Of a DNA stretch of 64,000 bases, positions 1 to 8,623 are shown in pieces (position 1 is the stretch's first letter; each line of letters starts with the position of its first letter). The DNA lies in the NCBI RefSeq assembly GCF_038069655.2, contig NZ_CP150951.2:2816001-2880000 (forward strand), given 5' to 3'. Under the pieces are notes generated by a model, which saw nothing but the letters and a program-made list of their open reading frames with translations, made no database searches and was not told where the DNA came from. The translations under genes were made by a program, and so were the position numbers. Source of the stretch: Yoonia sp. BS5-3 (GTDB taxonomy: Bacteria > Pseudomonadota > Alphaproteobacteria > Rhodobacterales > Rhodobacteraceae).

Positions 1-457
1 GGGCCGCCTGGTTCTGGCCGATGTGCTTTGGTATGCGCAGGAACGCTTTGCGCCTGTGGGCATGATCAATCTGGCCACCCTGACCGGTGCGATGCTGGTC
101 GCGCTTGGCCATGAGAATGCGGGCGTCTTTTCCAATTCCGATGATCTGAGCGCCGCGTTTATCAAGGCGGCGGGCACCGAGGGCGAGGGCGCGTGGCGTA
201 TGCCGATGGGGCCAGCCTATGATGAGCTGCTCAAATCCCGTGTGGCGGACATGAAGAATGTGGGCGGCCGTTTGGCCGGGTCCATCACTGCCGCACAGTT
301 CCTGCAGCGTTTTGTCAAAGAGGATGTGCCCTGGTGTCACCTGGATATTGCGGGCACGGCCAGCGTCAAAAAGGAAACCACCCTTGCCCCGGCAGGGGCC
401 ACGGGCTGGGGTGTCATGGCGCTGAACCGCCTGATTGCCGACAAATACGAGGGCTAA
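1..457 (+). CDS. pepA: Leucyl aminopeptidase (M17), C-terminal part; 5' end outside window
   Basis: The frame is open from the first bases of the window, so the start lies upstream. The fragment begins GRLVLAD, the tail of the M17 signature NTDAEGRLVLAD, whose Arg is catalytic and whose upstream Asp/Glu bind the two metals in the family. LATLTGA and the conserved C-terminal stretch DVPWCHLDIAG follow. The enzyme is a cytosolic hexameric metallo-aminopeptidase that removes N-terminal residues such as Leu. The stop is separated by one base from the TTG start of holC, so the two genes are probably translationally coupled, an arrangement common in proteobacteria. Confidence 0.95.
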   Translation, partial: GRLVLADVLWYAQERFAPVGMINLATLTGAMLVALGHENAGVFSNSDDLSAAFIKAAGTEGEGAWRMPMGPAYDELLKSRVADMKNVGGRLAGSITAAQFLQRFVKEDVPWCHLDIAGTASVKKETTLAPAGATGWGVMALNRLIADKYEG

Positions 458-458
458 A

Positions 459-914
459 TTGGGCAGCGCCTATTTTTATCATCTGACGGACAGCCCGCTC
501 GAGGCGACCTTGCCGATGTTGATTGGCAAGGCGCGCGGGGCGGGCTGGCGTGTCTTGGTGCGCGGCCCGGACCCAGCCCTGCTGAAGCGTTTGGATGACA
601 TCCTATGGCAGGGCCCCGAGGATGGGTTTACCCCGCATGGCATGGCGGGCGGCCCCCATGATGCTGATCAGCCGGTACTGCTGGGCGATGCTGTGCCCGC
701 CGATGGTTTCGCCTGTATCATGAGTGTCGGCGGCGCAGAGGTTTCACCCGATGAGGTTACCGCTGCCGACCGTGTTTGCATTTTGTTCGACGGTCACGAC
801 GGCGCCGCTCTGCAGCATGCGCGGGGGCAGTGGAAAGCGCTGACGGAAGCGGGCTGCTCTGCGCAGTATTGGGCGCAAGAGGGTGGGCGCTGGATGAAAA
901 AGGCTGAAAAATAA
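459..914 (+). CDS. holC: DNA polymerase III subunit chi
   Basis: The 151-residue product matches the chi-subunit family: it opens SAYFYHLTDSPLE and carries the GWRVLVRGPD and DGFTPHG blocks of HolC. Chi links the clamp loader to single-strand-binding protein. The start chosen is TTG at 459, one base after the pepA stop. It gives the canonical beginning (M)GSAYFYHLT; a longer reading from another TTG at 435 would overlap pepA and add residues not typical of the family. The position downstream of pepA is the usual genome context for holC. Confidence 0.9.
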   Translation: MGSAYFYHLTDSPLEATLPMLIGKARGAGWRVLVRGPDPALLKRLDDILWQGPEDGFTPHGMAGGPHDADQPVLLGDAVPADGFACIMSVGGAEVSPDEVTAADRVCILFDGHDGAALQHARGQWKALTEAGCSAQYWAQEGGRWMKKAEK

Positions 915-926
915 GGCCTTAGTCCG

Positions 927-1445
927 TTATTCGTTTCGCAAATCCCACGTGACAATGACGTTTGACGATTGCCACAGTGGCCCGGGGTCGGTGAACGTAC
1001 CCGCCTCAATACCACCCATTGCCTTGTAGAACTGCCGTGCGGCCATGTTCTGGGTCACGACGGCCAAAGAAACCCGGCTTTTGCCGATTTCAGCGAATGT
1101 CGCCCGCAAGAGCCGCTTGCCAAGCCCGGTGCGCCGGGCGGTGCGGTCGATGTAAAAATGTTTGATTTCATACCCCCCATTCATGGCTGGATGGGTGGCG
1201 GGCGCAAAGCTGGCAACGCCGATAATCCTGCTGTCCTCCAATGCGACAAGCGCGCCGATATCAGCATCTTTTGCGTTCAACGCATTGCGCCAATAGGGCA
1301 GGCGGGCCGGTTTGTCCAAAGCCTGATAGGCGGCGGCGGGTGCGATATTGCGATAGGTTTCCCGCCAGATGTCGACATGCAGCTGCGCAAGCGCATCTGC
1401 ATCAGCGGGCCGGGCACGCCGGATGATGCCACCTTTGGGGATCAA
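927..1445 (-). CDS. GNAT family N-acetyltransferase
   Basis: This is a GNAT-fold protein of about 172 residues: the N-terminal IRRARPADADALAQLH is typical of beta1-alpha1, and the acetyl-CoA-binding motif A is RRTGLGKRLL. The C-terminal block VVTQNMAARQFYKAMGG is the usual motif B. The substrate cannot be read from sequence. The preferred start is a TTG at 1445 overlapping the stop codon of the tetR gene (TTGA), which suggests co-transcription and coupling; no ATG is available near the N-terminus. A longer frame upstream overlaps tetR and is unlikely. Confidence 0.8.
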   Translation of the reverse strand: MIPKGGIIRRARPADADALAQLHVDIWRETYRNIAPAAAYQALDKPARLPYWRNALNAKDADIGALVALEDSRIIGVASFAPATHPAMNGGYEIKHFYIDRTARRTGLGKRLLRATFAEIGKSRVSLAVVTQNMAARQFYKAMGGIEAGTFTDPGPLWQSSNVIVTWDLRNE

Positions 1446-1984
1446 CAGACCAGATCGGGCAGGGCGCGCATGATATCTGAATCCCGCCGCGCCCGTGCCA
1501 AGGTCCATGACCCTTCCAGCGACAAGAAGAGACGCCGGGCGCTGTGATTTGCCTGGGTCTCGGACTGGCCGAAACGCACCGCATGCGCGGCGATCTGTGC
1601 CATCCAGCCCGTGAAAATGCTGTCAAGTGCATCCCGGAAGGCATCATCGTCCTGCCCACCCAGCAAGGTGGCCGAGACGGGGCAGCCGACATTGCCCTCA
1701 TGGATGTCGAAATACTTGGCCAGCTTATGGCAAAAGGTCGTCACACCGTCCCGGTAGTCAGCTGCCCCGTCAAAAGAGGCATTGATGATGCGCAAAACCT
1801 CAGCCGATGCCAAATCGGCGGCGGCCAAAGCCAGATCTGCCTTTCCATTTGGAAAGTGATGATAAAGCGATCCTTTGGGCACCCCGGCTTTGCGCAGGAT
1901 TTCGGACAGGCCGACCCCGTTATAGCCCTTTTTCTGAAAAAGATAGCCTGCCTCGATGGCCAGTTTGATCCGCGTCGATGTCAT
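1442..1984 (-). CDS. TetR/AcrR family transcriptional regulator
   Basis: The 180-residue protein has an N-terminal TetR helix-turn-helix (about residues 5-55, with GLSEILRKAGVPKGSLYHHF). Its C-terminal ligand domain resembles the LmrA/YxaF branch (GCPVSATLLGGQ and ALDSIFTGWM). It is transcribed divergently from the alpha/beta hydrolase at 2063, with two palindromic 16-bp sites between them, so it most likely represses itself and the hydrolase. A GNAT gene follows in the same transcript. The inducing ligand is unknown. Confidence 0.9.
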   Translation of the reverse strand: MTSTRIKLAIEAGYLFQKKGYNGVGLSEILRKAGVPKGSLYHHFPNGKADLALAAADLASAEVLRIINASFDGAADYRDGVTTFCHKLAKYFDIHEGNVGCPVSATLLGGQDDDAFRDALDSIFTGWMAQIAAHAVRFGQSETQANHSARRLFLSLEGSWTLARARRDSDIMRALPDLVC

Positions 1985-2004
1985 AAGAAACGGTATTGCA
2001 TGAA

Positions 2005-2046
2005 TGGACCGACTGGTCTACCAATGCAATTAGACCGTTTGGTCTA
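2005..2046. promoter_or_regulatory. Two 16-bp palindromic operators for the TetR regulator
   Basis: In the 78-bp divergent intergenic region there are two copies of a dyad: TGGACCGACTGGTCTA (2005-2020) and TAGACCGTTTGGTCTA (2031-2046). They share the half-sites (T)AGACC/GGTCT(A), are spaced 26 bp centre to centre, and lie directly between tetR (start 1984) and the hydrolase (start 2063). From memory, TAGACC-N4-GGTCTA dyads are typical for LmrA/YxaF-like TetR proteins; that the protein binds here is inference. Confidence 0.8.
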
Positions 2047-2062
2047 GCGCGGGAGAGGCCTG

Positions 2063-2926
2063 ATGAACATGCATGTTGAAATAGGCTTTCAAAAACGGCT
2101 GATCCATTCGGGTGGCCATAAACTGCGAGGAAGGCTTTACCGGCCGACCAACGCCCCGCGGGCGGTTGCGGTTCTGCATGGCGCCACCGGCGTGCCGCAG
2201 CGCTATTACGCAGATTTCGCCACGTGGCTTGCCGCCACGCAGGACATCGCCTGCCTGACCTATGATTACCGCGATTTTGGTGCCTCAGCACGTGGGCCGA
2301 TGAAAGCATCCCGCGCCACCATGGCCGATTGGGGCGTGCATGACCAGCAGGCGGCCCGTGATCATCTGCGCACCAGTTTTCCCGGTGCGCCCCTATGGGT
2401 TATTGGCCATTCGCTGGGGGGTTTTATGCTGCCTTTTCAAAAGGATCTTGATCAGATCGATCGGGTGATCACCATTGCCTCGGGGCCTGCCCATGTGATG
2501 GGCCATCCTTTTCCTTACAGGTTTTATGCGGGTGCTTATTGGTATCTGGTTGGGCCCGTTGCCACGGCTTTGGCCGGGTATATGCCGGGCCGGAAGCTGC
2601 GCTTTGGCAATGATATCCCGGCGGGCGTCTTTTGGCAGTGGCGACGCTGGTGCACACGGCGGGGTTTTTTCGCCTCTGAGATTGGGGACGGCTTGCCTAT
2701 GCCCGACTGGCAAGGGGTGAAAGCGCCCCTGAAAGTTGTGGCGATCAAGGACGATGTCTTGATCCCGCCAAAATCGGTCTGGGATGTGATGCCGTTTTAT
2801 CCGGCGGCCCCGACCACACAATTACTGATCGATCCGCCGACATATGGCCTAAACAAGATTGGCCATATCGCCCCATTTTCAGCCCGCAACCGTTTGATTT
2901 GGCCGGATTTGATCAAAGAGTGCTAA
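2063..2926 (+). CDS. Alpha/beta-fold hydrolase
   Basis: The product is a 287-residue alpha/beta hydrolase without signal peptide. HGATG at about residues 39-43 is the oxyanion-hole turn, and GHSLGG at 115-120 is the nucleophile elbow with Ser117. A late Asp in VVAIKDDVLIPP and a His in KIGHIAPFS complete a likely triad. It resembles COG4757-type serine aminopeptidase/lipase-like enzymes; the substrate is unknown. The gene is divergent from a TetR regulator with two operator dyads in the shared promoter, so expression is probably ligand-induced. Its stop overlaps the end of the small convergent lipoprotein gene. Confidence 0.9.
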   Translation: MNMHVEIGFQKRLIHSGGHKLRGRLYRPTNAPRAVAVLHGATGVPQRYYADFATWLAATQDIACLTYDYRDFGASARGPMKASRATMADWGVHDQQAARDHLRTSFPGAPLWVIGHSLGGFMLPFQKDLDQIDRVITIASGPAHVMGHPFPYRFYAGAYWYLVGPVATALAGYMPGRKLRFGNDIPAGVFWQWRRWCTRRGFFASEIGDGLPMPDWQGVKAPLKVVAIKDDVLIPPKSVWDVMPFYPAAPTTQLLIDPPTYGLNKIGHIAPFSARNRLIWPDLIKEC

Positions 2927-3018
2927 AACTCAAAACTGGGGTCGAAATCTTCGGGCAGTTCATTCGGGACTGGCGTGCAAGCGGCCAGGAAAAGCACAAG
3001 CGGAAGCAGTAATTTCAT
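2923..3018 (-). CDS. 31-residue putative lipoprotein
   Basis: This small frame encodes MKLLLPLVLFLAACTPVP followed by an acidic tail (NELPEDFDPSFEF). It has a positively charged start, a hydrophobic core and a lipobox LAAC with Cys14, so a mature lipopeptide of only about 18 residues is predicted. The ATG overlaps the TGA of the upstream aspartic-protease-like gene (ATGA), which supports translational coupling. The function is unknown; a small lipoprotein acting with the membrane-bound protease-like partner is possible. It is too short for most automatic annotation. Confidence 0.65.
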   Translation of the reverse strand: MKLLLPLVLFLAACTPVPNELPEDFDPSFEF

Positions 3019-3593
3019 CGTGTCAGGACCAATTCGCCGTTGAAGATTTCGATCCGGTCATAAAGCCCCAAATAGGTCATGCCCAAAAGGGACATATCCA
3101 TGTCGCCTCGGTTAACGACCGCCGGTAGGTTCTGGTCTGACATCTCGCCCAATGTCGTTGTGCCCAATGTCACGGGGGCGGTGGTGACGATCCCATTGGC
3201 GGTGGAGGCGAAGCCAGAATATGCCAGATCATTAAGATCGATCCCCACCCGCTGCGCATCGCGCCGGGTCAAAACCATCTCGCTTGCCCCGGTATCGACC
3301 ACAAACTCAACTGGGACATCATTGATGGTCAGGGTCAGGTAGTAATGCCCGTCGGGCCCACGCGGCACGCTGACGCTGCCATCATCCATGACGGTCTGCC
3401 GGGCGGCGACATCGCGGCTGATATCATCCCAGAGCCCAATGGCGCCGATCACACCGATAAAGATCAGCGCCCAGATTGCCGCGTGCTGCGCCGTCTTGCC
3501 AAGATCCCGTCGCCCAGCCACAAGGGCCGATCCGCCGATCGCAGCGCCAAGCAGGACAAGGTAGATGAATTGCATGGTTTGGTCTGTATTCAT
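3015..3593 (-). CDS. Membrane-anchored retropepsin-like aspartic protease (clan AA, TIGR02281 type)
   Basis: The 192-residue product has two N-terminal membrane segments (about residues 8-26 and 38-54) and then a periplasmic domain with the single DTGA motif (VVDTGASEMVLT, Asp100). That layout is characteristic of the TIGR02281 retropepsin-like family common in alphaproteobacteria, which would act as a homodimer. ATG at 3593 is chosen because the upstream extension overlaps the MarC gene. The substrate is unknown. The gene lies just downstream of marC-like 3610-4239 and overlaps the small lipoprotein gene. Confidence 0.88.
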   Translation of the reverse strand: MNTDQTMQFIYLVLLGAAIGGSALVAGRRDLGKTAQHAAIWALIFIGVIGAIGLWDDISRDVAARQTVMDDGSVSVPRGPDGHYYLTLTINDVPVEFVVDTGASEMVLTRRDAQRVGIDLNDLAYSGFASTANGIVTTAPVTLGTTTLGEMSDQNLPAVVNRGDMDMSLLGMTYLGLYDRIEIFNGELVLTR

Positions 3594-3609
3594 AAGACCG
3601 ATATAGGCG

Positions 3610-4239
3610 TTAAGCGCCGATCCCGAAACCCCGAAGGCCATCCAGCACGAATTGGACCGCCAAAGCCGCCAAAAGCATGCCAAGCACGCGGGTGACGATG
3701 TTCAGCCCAGTCTTGCCCAAAGCCCGCTCGAGCGCGGGGGCGGCCAGAAAGGCGAGCAGCACAATCAGCAAGACGGCCAGCAGCACCATCGCAATGGCAC
3801 CGAAATCGGCAGCGTCCTTGGCACCGCCCGCAAGCAGAATGATTGTGGTGATTGCCCCAGGTCCAACGATCAGAGGCAGGGCAAGCGGGAAAACCGAAGG
3901 GTCGTCTTCGTGTTCCGCTTGTCCTTCGGCGGCGTTTTCTTCGCGTCTCGCCTGGCGTTTCTGGAACAGCATATCAAGCGCGGTCAGAAACAGCAAAATA
4001 CCCCCGGCGATCCGGAAGGCGTCCATTGAAATGCCGATGAAACCCAGGACCGTCTCGCCCAGAAAAAGGAAGATGATCATCAAAATGGCCGAGATCACGC
4101 AGGCCCGGATCGCGATGGTACGGCGCTGCGCGGGGCTCATCCCTTGGGTGAGGGCGATGAACACTGGCGCAAGACCCGGGGGGTCGATGATGATGAACAT
4201 CGTCGTGAAGGCGGTGATGAGGGCGGGGAGTTCGGTCAT
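3610..4239 (-). CDS. MarC family integral membrane protein
   Basis: The 209-residue polytopic protein has six predicted membrane segments and the MarC-family landmarks FIIIDPPGLAPVFIALT near the N-terminus and PLALPLIVGPGAITTIILLA in the middle. The central loop is highly charged (KRQARREENAAEGQAEHEDD). MarC-type proteins are inner-membrane proteins of unresolved function; the historic link to multiple antibiotic resistance was not upheld. The start at ATG 4239 (MTELPALI) is preferred to an upstream in-frame start that adds a non-family N-terminus. Confidence 0.9.
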   Translation of the reverse strand: MTELPALITAFTTMFIIIDPPGLAPVFIALTQGMSPAQRRTIAIRACVISAILMIIFLFLGETVLGFIGISMDAFRIAGGILLFLTALDMLFQKRQARREENAAEGQAEHEDDPSVFPLALPLIVGPGAITTIILLAGGAKDAADFGAIAMVLLAVLLIVLLAFLAAPALERALGKTGLNIVTRVLGMLLAALAVQFVLDGLRGFGIGA

Positions 4240-4343
4240 TTGGGTTCTTTGGTCGTTTTTGAGGCAGGGGGCAAGTAGGGAAGGATTGATACTAGTGCAT
4301 TTGGTCGGCATGCTAAGAGCTAATAAACAATTCGGATAAATTA

Positions 4344-5540
4344 ATGCGTTCTATATTTCCAATCCTGTTGCTCTGGCAGTGCCTTCTCGCACAGCCAGTA
4401 CGGGCAGAACCTTTGCCGGGAATTGATGACCCCCTGTTGCGGGAGGCTGCATTGACATGGCTCGCGGAAGATGATCCGGAGGGCGCTTTGTGGGCGATAG
4501 GAGAACTCGCTGCAGAGGGGAACCTCGCCGCACGTGACTTTGTGCGTAGGGTTTATTACAGCGTCGGCAATGGCGAGCCACGGCTCTCGCGTCAGGAGTT
4601 CAACAAGTTAATTCCTGAAGACAGGGACCCCAACGCTGATGGTTTTGGTCCCTATCCAATTCAATCTTCTACGATACCGGCCTTAGACGCTCTTTATGCA
4701 ATAGAGCGGGAGCTTACCGCAGATGAATGGATCGCCCATGCAGAGGTTGTGATTGCTGCGGGTATGCAGTCACGTCTTCTTTCGCGTGTTGAAGCTGTTC
4801 TTAACAATCGCGAAGAAATAGACATTGAAGTTGCGGGGTTTGTGCAAGACCGTTTGTCGGATGATCCATATTTTCATTTGTTACTCAACCGATTTTGGGG
4901 GCTGCAGTTGATGACATTCAATGCCTTGGCTGAAGTTGAGCCCGAACTTGTCGAACAAAGACGTGAGCGCTGGACCCGCGTGTCGTTTCCGCAAGAGATA
5001 CCCGAACCATTTCTCGAAGCCTTGTCAGGGCAGGACTGGGGCGCAATGTTCATTGAGGGCTCTTTGCGCAGATGGGCAAGACAAGTTGGTACAGCCCCTC
5101 CCTTTATCGAGACGTCATTGGTTGGCGATGATGTACAACGTCTCGCTGACCTTGTTAGTGCTGGTGCCATCGCCACAATGGATGACATCCCGCCTCCGAC
5201 GGACCTCGAATTCGGAGTGCTTGCACAGAGTTATTCCCAGTACGCCGAGCGTTTCCCATCCGCCATTCCGAACTGGACGCTTTGTGAACGGTATTGCCCG
5301 GACCAACCCGCGATATGTGCTGTGCAAGCAGGGCTTTTGGGTGATCTTGGGTTTTCAGGTGCGTATGATTTTTCGCCGGTCCTCACGCGGCGCGAGTATT
5401 ATCAGTCCGACCGTGCGGCACGGACGCAGCTTGCGATGTTAGGGCTTATTGAGTTCCCCCAAGAATTCAAACCGGATTGGCTGGCCCTACCACACTGTCT
5501 CAGCGATCCCGCACGCGAGGCCGCAGCCGCACTGCGGTAA
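4344..5540 (+). CDS. Exported protein of unknown function
   Basis: I do not recognise this 398-residue protein. It starts with a clear Sec signal peptide (MRSIFPILLLWQCLLA, cleavage probably after PVRA), so it should be periplasmic. The rest is acidic, mostly helical in appearance (EAALTWLAEDDPEGALWAIGELAAEG at the mature start suggests a TPR/SEL1-like or HEAT-like opening), and contains a Cys-containing segment CERYCPDQPAICAV that may form disulfides. It is transcribed alone, divergent from MarC and convergent with the ABC-F gene. Its composition is more AT-rich than that of the flanking genes. Confidence 0.7.
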   Translation: MRSIFPILLLWQCLLAQPVRAEPLPGIDDPLLREAALTWLAEDDPEGALWAIGELAAEGNLAARDFVRRVYYSVGNGEPRLSRQEFNKLIPEDRDPNADGFGPYPIQSSTIPALDALYAIERELTADEWIAHAEVVIAAGMQSRLLSRVEAVLNNREEIDIEVAGFVQDRLSDDPYFHLLLNRFWGLQLMTFNALAEVEPELVEQRRERWTRVSFPQEIPEPFLEALSGQDWGAMFIEGSLRRWARQVGTAPPFIETSLVGDDVQRLADLVSAGAIATMDDIPPPTDLEFGVLAQSYSQYAERFPSAIPNWTLCERYCPDQPAICAVQAGLLGDLGFSGAYDFSPVLTRREYYQSDRAARTQLAMLGLIEFPQEFKPDWLALPHCLSDPAREAAAALR

Positions 5541-5595
5541 GCCGGATCAAATTTCTAGAAATTTGATGCCTCCGGCGGGAGTATTTTTGGCAAAA
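5541..5595. terminator. Bidirectional stem-loop between convergent genes, with GGAGTATTT element
   Basis: A perfect 22-bp palindrome spans 5546-5567, extended by GCCGG (5541-5545) pairing with CCGGC (5572-5576). It is followed by GGGAGTATTTTTGGCAAAA with a T5 run. It lies between the convergent 4344-5540 and 5602-7455 genes and is well placed to terminate both. A related GGAGTATTTGCCAGAAAT string follows iscR near 20577, indicating a recurrent intergenic element. Confidence 0.6.
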
Positions 5596-5601
5596 TGATA
5601 A

Positions 5602-7455
5602 TCAGGCTTTTTCGGCCTTCTCCAGCTTTTCCAGTGCTGCCATCCACATCGCTTCGGCCCTTTCCAGACCTTCCATGACTTCGGCGTATTTCTTGTTCCA
5701 CGTCGCAAGCTCGCCCGCTTTGCCGTCTTCGTAAAGCACCGGGTCGGCCAGTTTTTTGGCCAGTTTGTCCCGCATCTCGTTGATTTTCTTGACCCGCTCT
5801 TCGTTCTTGCGCACGTCCGTGCGCAGCGCCTTGATCGTTTCTTGGCTGGGCTTGGCTGCCTTGACGGGTTTGGGCTTCTCTTTTTCGGCCGGTTTATCCG
5901 GCGTCAGCAGCATTTTGCGGTAGGCCTGCAAATCCTCATCATAAGGTTTCACATGCCCGTCTTTGACCAGCCACAGCCGGTCGGCCACCATCGACAAAAG
6001 GTGCATGTCGTGGCTGACCAGGATGACCGCGCCTGTGTAGGCGGTCAGCGCCTCAACCAGCGCCTCGCGGCTTTCGATATCGAGGTGGTTTGTCGGCTCG
6101 TCCAAGATCAGCAGATGCGGGGCAGGGAGCGTGGCCAGCAGCAGTGACAGCCGTGCCTTTTGCCCACCCGACAGCCGCCCGACTTCAGTGTCCGCTTGAT
6201 CCGCCCCCAGCCCGAAACCGGCCAGTCGGGCGCGCAGTTTGGCCTGGCCTTCGTGGGCCCGTTCCCGGAACAGGTGATCAAGCGGGGTTTCGTCGATCCG
6301 TAGCTCATCCACCTGATGTTGCGCAAAGAAGCCGATCCGCAGTTTGTTGGATGTGACCATCTTGCCCTTGGCCAATGCCAACCGGTCGGACAGCATTTTC
6401 GACAGGGTCGATTTGCCTTCGCCGTTGCGCCCGAGCAGCGCAATCCGGTCGTCCTGGTCGATCCGCAGGTTCAGGTCGCGCAGGACAATGGTTTCGCCGT
6501 AGCCCACAGCGGCCCCTTCGGTGGCAATGATGGGGGGCGAAAGCTCCTCGGGCTCGGGGAAGGTAAAGACCGTGCGGGCCGCGTCTTCGGGCGCGCGGAT
6601 TGTGTCCATCTTTTCGAGCATTTTGACGCGGGATTGCGCCTGTTTCGCCTTGGATGCCTTGGCTTTGAACCGGTCCACGAAAGCCTGCAGATGCGCGCGC
6701 TGCGCGTCTTGTTTCTTGGCCGCGGCCGCTTGCACCGCCCGGTTCGCCGCCCGCTGTTTAGCGAATGTGTCGTAGGGGCCTGTGTAGTAGATCAGTCCCT
6801 TGTCTTCGAGATGCAGGATGCCGCCCACGGACCGGTTCAACAATTCCCTGTCGTGGCTGACGATCAGCACCGTGTGGGGGTATTTGACCAGATACGCCTC
6901 AAGCCAAAGCGCGCCTTCCAGGTCCAGATAGTTGGTCGGTTCGTCCAGCAGCAGCAGGTCAGGTTCCGAAAACAGCACGGCGGCCAGCGCAACCCGCATC
7001 CGCCAACCGCCCGAGAAGGCAGAGCAGGGCATTTGCTGTTCGTCGTGGGTGAAGCCGAGGCCCTTGAGGATCGTGGCGGCGCGGGCCTCGGCGGACCATG
7101 CATCAATATCGGCCAGCCGTGTTTGTACCTCGGCGATGCGGGTGGGGTCGGTGGCGGTTTCAGCCTCGGCCAGCAGCGCCTCGCGTTCGGTATCGGCGCG
7201 TAGGACGGTGTTGATCAGGGATACCTCATTGCCGGGGACCTCTTGGCTGACGCCGCCGATTTTCCAGCCCTTGGGGATATGCACATTGCCCGTATCCAGC
7301 ACCATCTCGCCCCGGATCACCCGGAAGAGCGTGGTCTTGCCCGACCCATTGCGGCCCACAAGCCCCACCTTATGACCGGCAGGGATCGTGACAGAGGCGT
7401 TTTCGACCAGCGTGCGGCCTTCGACGGAGTAGGTGATGTCTGATATCTTGAGCAT
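5602..7455 (-). CDS. ABC-F family ATP-binding protein
   Basis: The 617-residue soluble protein has two ABC ATPase domains and no membrane segments. The first has Walker A GRNGSGKTT, signature FSGGWRMR and Walker B LLLLDEPTNYLDLEG; the second has GRNGEGKST, LSGGQKARLSLL and LLILDEPTNHLDIES. A basic inter-domain linker (about residues 240-290) and a C-terminal Lys/Glu-rich coiled coil are present, as in YheS/Uup-type ABC-F proteins that act on ribosomes. ATG 7455 is chosen (MLKISDITYS); an upstream TTG is less likely. A second ABC-F gene occurs at 55435. Confidence 0.92.
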   Translation of the reverse strand: MLKISDITYSVEGRTLVENASVTIPAGHKVGLVGRNGSGKTTLFRVIRGEMVLDTGNVHIPKGWKIGGVSQEVPGNEVSLINTVLRADTEREALLAEAETATDPTRIAEVQTRLADIDAWSAEARAATILKGLGFTHDEQQMPCSAFSGGWRMRVALAAVLFSEPDLLLLDEPTNYLDLEGALWLEAYLVKYPHTVLIVSHDRELLNRSVGGILHLEDKGLIYYTGPYDTFAKQRAANRAVQAAAAKKQDAQRAHLQAFVDRFKAKASKAKQAQSRVKMLEKMDTIRAPEDAARTVFTFPEPEELSPPIIATEGAAVGYGETIVLRDLNLRIDQDDRIALLGRNGEGKSTLSKMLSDRLALAKGKMVTSNKLRIGFFAQHQVDELRIDETPLDHLFRERAHEGQAKLRARLAGFGLGADQADTEVGRLSGGQKARLSLLLATLPAPHLLILDEPTNHLDIESREALVEALTAYTGAVILVSHDMHLLSMVADRLWLVKDGHVKPYDEDLQAYRKMLLTPDKPAEKEKPKPVKAAKPSQETIKALRTDVRKNEERVKKINEMRDKLAKKLADPVLYEDGKAGELATWNKKYAEVMEGLERAEAMWMAALEKLEKAEKA

Positions 7456-7740
7456 GGAAGCGCTATGCGCGATCAATCAGACGCGGTCAATCAGGCAATG
7501 CGGCTATTTCGGTTGCCAAGCCAGAGTAGGAACAGCACATCGGTGGCGAGGCCTGCTTGGAGCAACAGGATTTAACGGATACCAGCGTACCCAAAACCCC
7601 GTGACGCTTCAATTTGGATGGTATTTGCAAAACAATTGGCTGTGCGTCACTACATTGGTCGAGGTCAGTCATCTTAAAGCGTGTTGTGAGAGGATTTAAT
7701 TGCTTGGACAAAGTATGAAATCAGACGCCATGATAAGGAT

Positions 7741-8577
7741 ATGATGACCAACGAAAAAAAATCCCAAAGGCATGGAAAGCTGGTAGGCTTGTCCGAACTG
7801 CCTCATGCTTTTAGAGAAGCTGATCTTTCGGCCAGGACAGACCAGTTTCACAGCATTGACCGTTTTCAAGTTTTTGGAGAGCGGCGTTCAGGCACCAATG
7901 CTGTTGAGCAATTTTTTTCAAGGAACACGCAGCTTAAGCCAACCCGTGACTACGGATGGAAACACGGTTTTCCTTACTTTCCGGTCCTGCCGCAGCGGTG
8001 TCTTTTTGTTGTTGTGGTACGTGACCCAATGGCGTGGTTGCGCAGTTTCTATTCTGCGCCATTTGAGGCGCATCCTGATCTCGCCGCGCTGTCGTTTCCG
8101 GATTTTCTACGGGCCGAATGGCGTGGGGTATTCACGCCGAGACGCTCTGGTTGGCGGGGGCATGGATATACGCTTGATATGAGGGTCGGCCAACGCGAGG
8201 AGTTACAAGCTGACCGGCACCCCATCAGTGGGCGCCGTTTTCAGAATGTGGTGGCGCTTCGGAATGCGAAACTGACTGGACATTTGTCTTTGCTGGACCG
8301 CGATATCAACGCATGTCTTTTGCGCTATGAAGACTTTCTTAAAGATAGGGCGGCTGTATTGGAGCGGATTTGCCAGCGTTTTGACATTGAGCGGCAGGCT
8401 GAGTACGTGCCGTTGGCTGACCCTGTCGGCCCATCGTCACGAAAGGATCGGCCGAAGGGCGCGATCTCATTTCGTCCAGAGGACACCGCGTTCGTTCTGG
8501 ACCAACTTGACATCGCCCAAGAATGCAAATGCGGTTACCGTGATGTAATCAAGGCAGCCTACGCCCAAATCAGCTAG
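7741..8577 (+). CDS. Sulfotransferase-like protein
   Basis: The 278-residue cytosolic protein has the 5'-phosphosulfate-loop-like motif VFGERRSGTNAVEQFF (about residues 45-60) and a 3'-phosphate-binding-like segment VVVRDPMAWLRSFY. These motifs are typical of PAPS-dependent sulfotransferases and related cell-surface glycan modifiers. A late RYEDFL motif also fits the family. The acceptor is unknown. The gene stands alone behind a 285-bp intergenic stretch in which I see no other gene, and appears AT-richer than its neighbours, so it may be a late acquisition. A second, different sulfotransferase is at 28937. Confidence 0.75.
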   Translation: MMTNEKKSQRHGKLVGLSELPHAFREADLSARTDQFHSIDRFQVFGERRSGTNAVEQFFSRNTQLKPTRDYGWKHGFPYFPVLPQRCLFVVVVRDPMAWLRSFYSAPFEAHPDLAALSFPDFLRAEWRGVFTPRRSGWRGHGYTLDMRVGQREELQADRHPISGRRFQNVVALRNAKLTGHLSLLDRDINACLLRYEDFLKDRAAVLERICQRFDIERQAEYVPLADPVGPSSRKDRPKGAISFRPEDTAFVLDQLDIAQECKCGYRDVIKAAYAQIS

Positions 8578-8623
8578 GACAAGGCGGCAGTGGTCCCAAT
8601 CGGAGTTTTTTACCCTGCGAAGA

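Noticed and set aside
7487..7711. Minus-strand frame of 74 codons between the ABC-F and sulfotransferase-like genes
   Set aside because: No ribosome site, no family resemblance, and a competing frame on the other strand; the 285-bp region is treated as intergenic.
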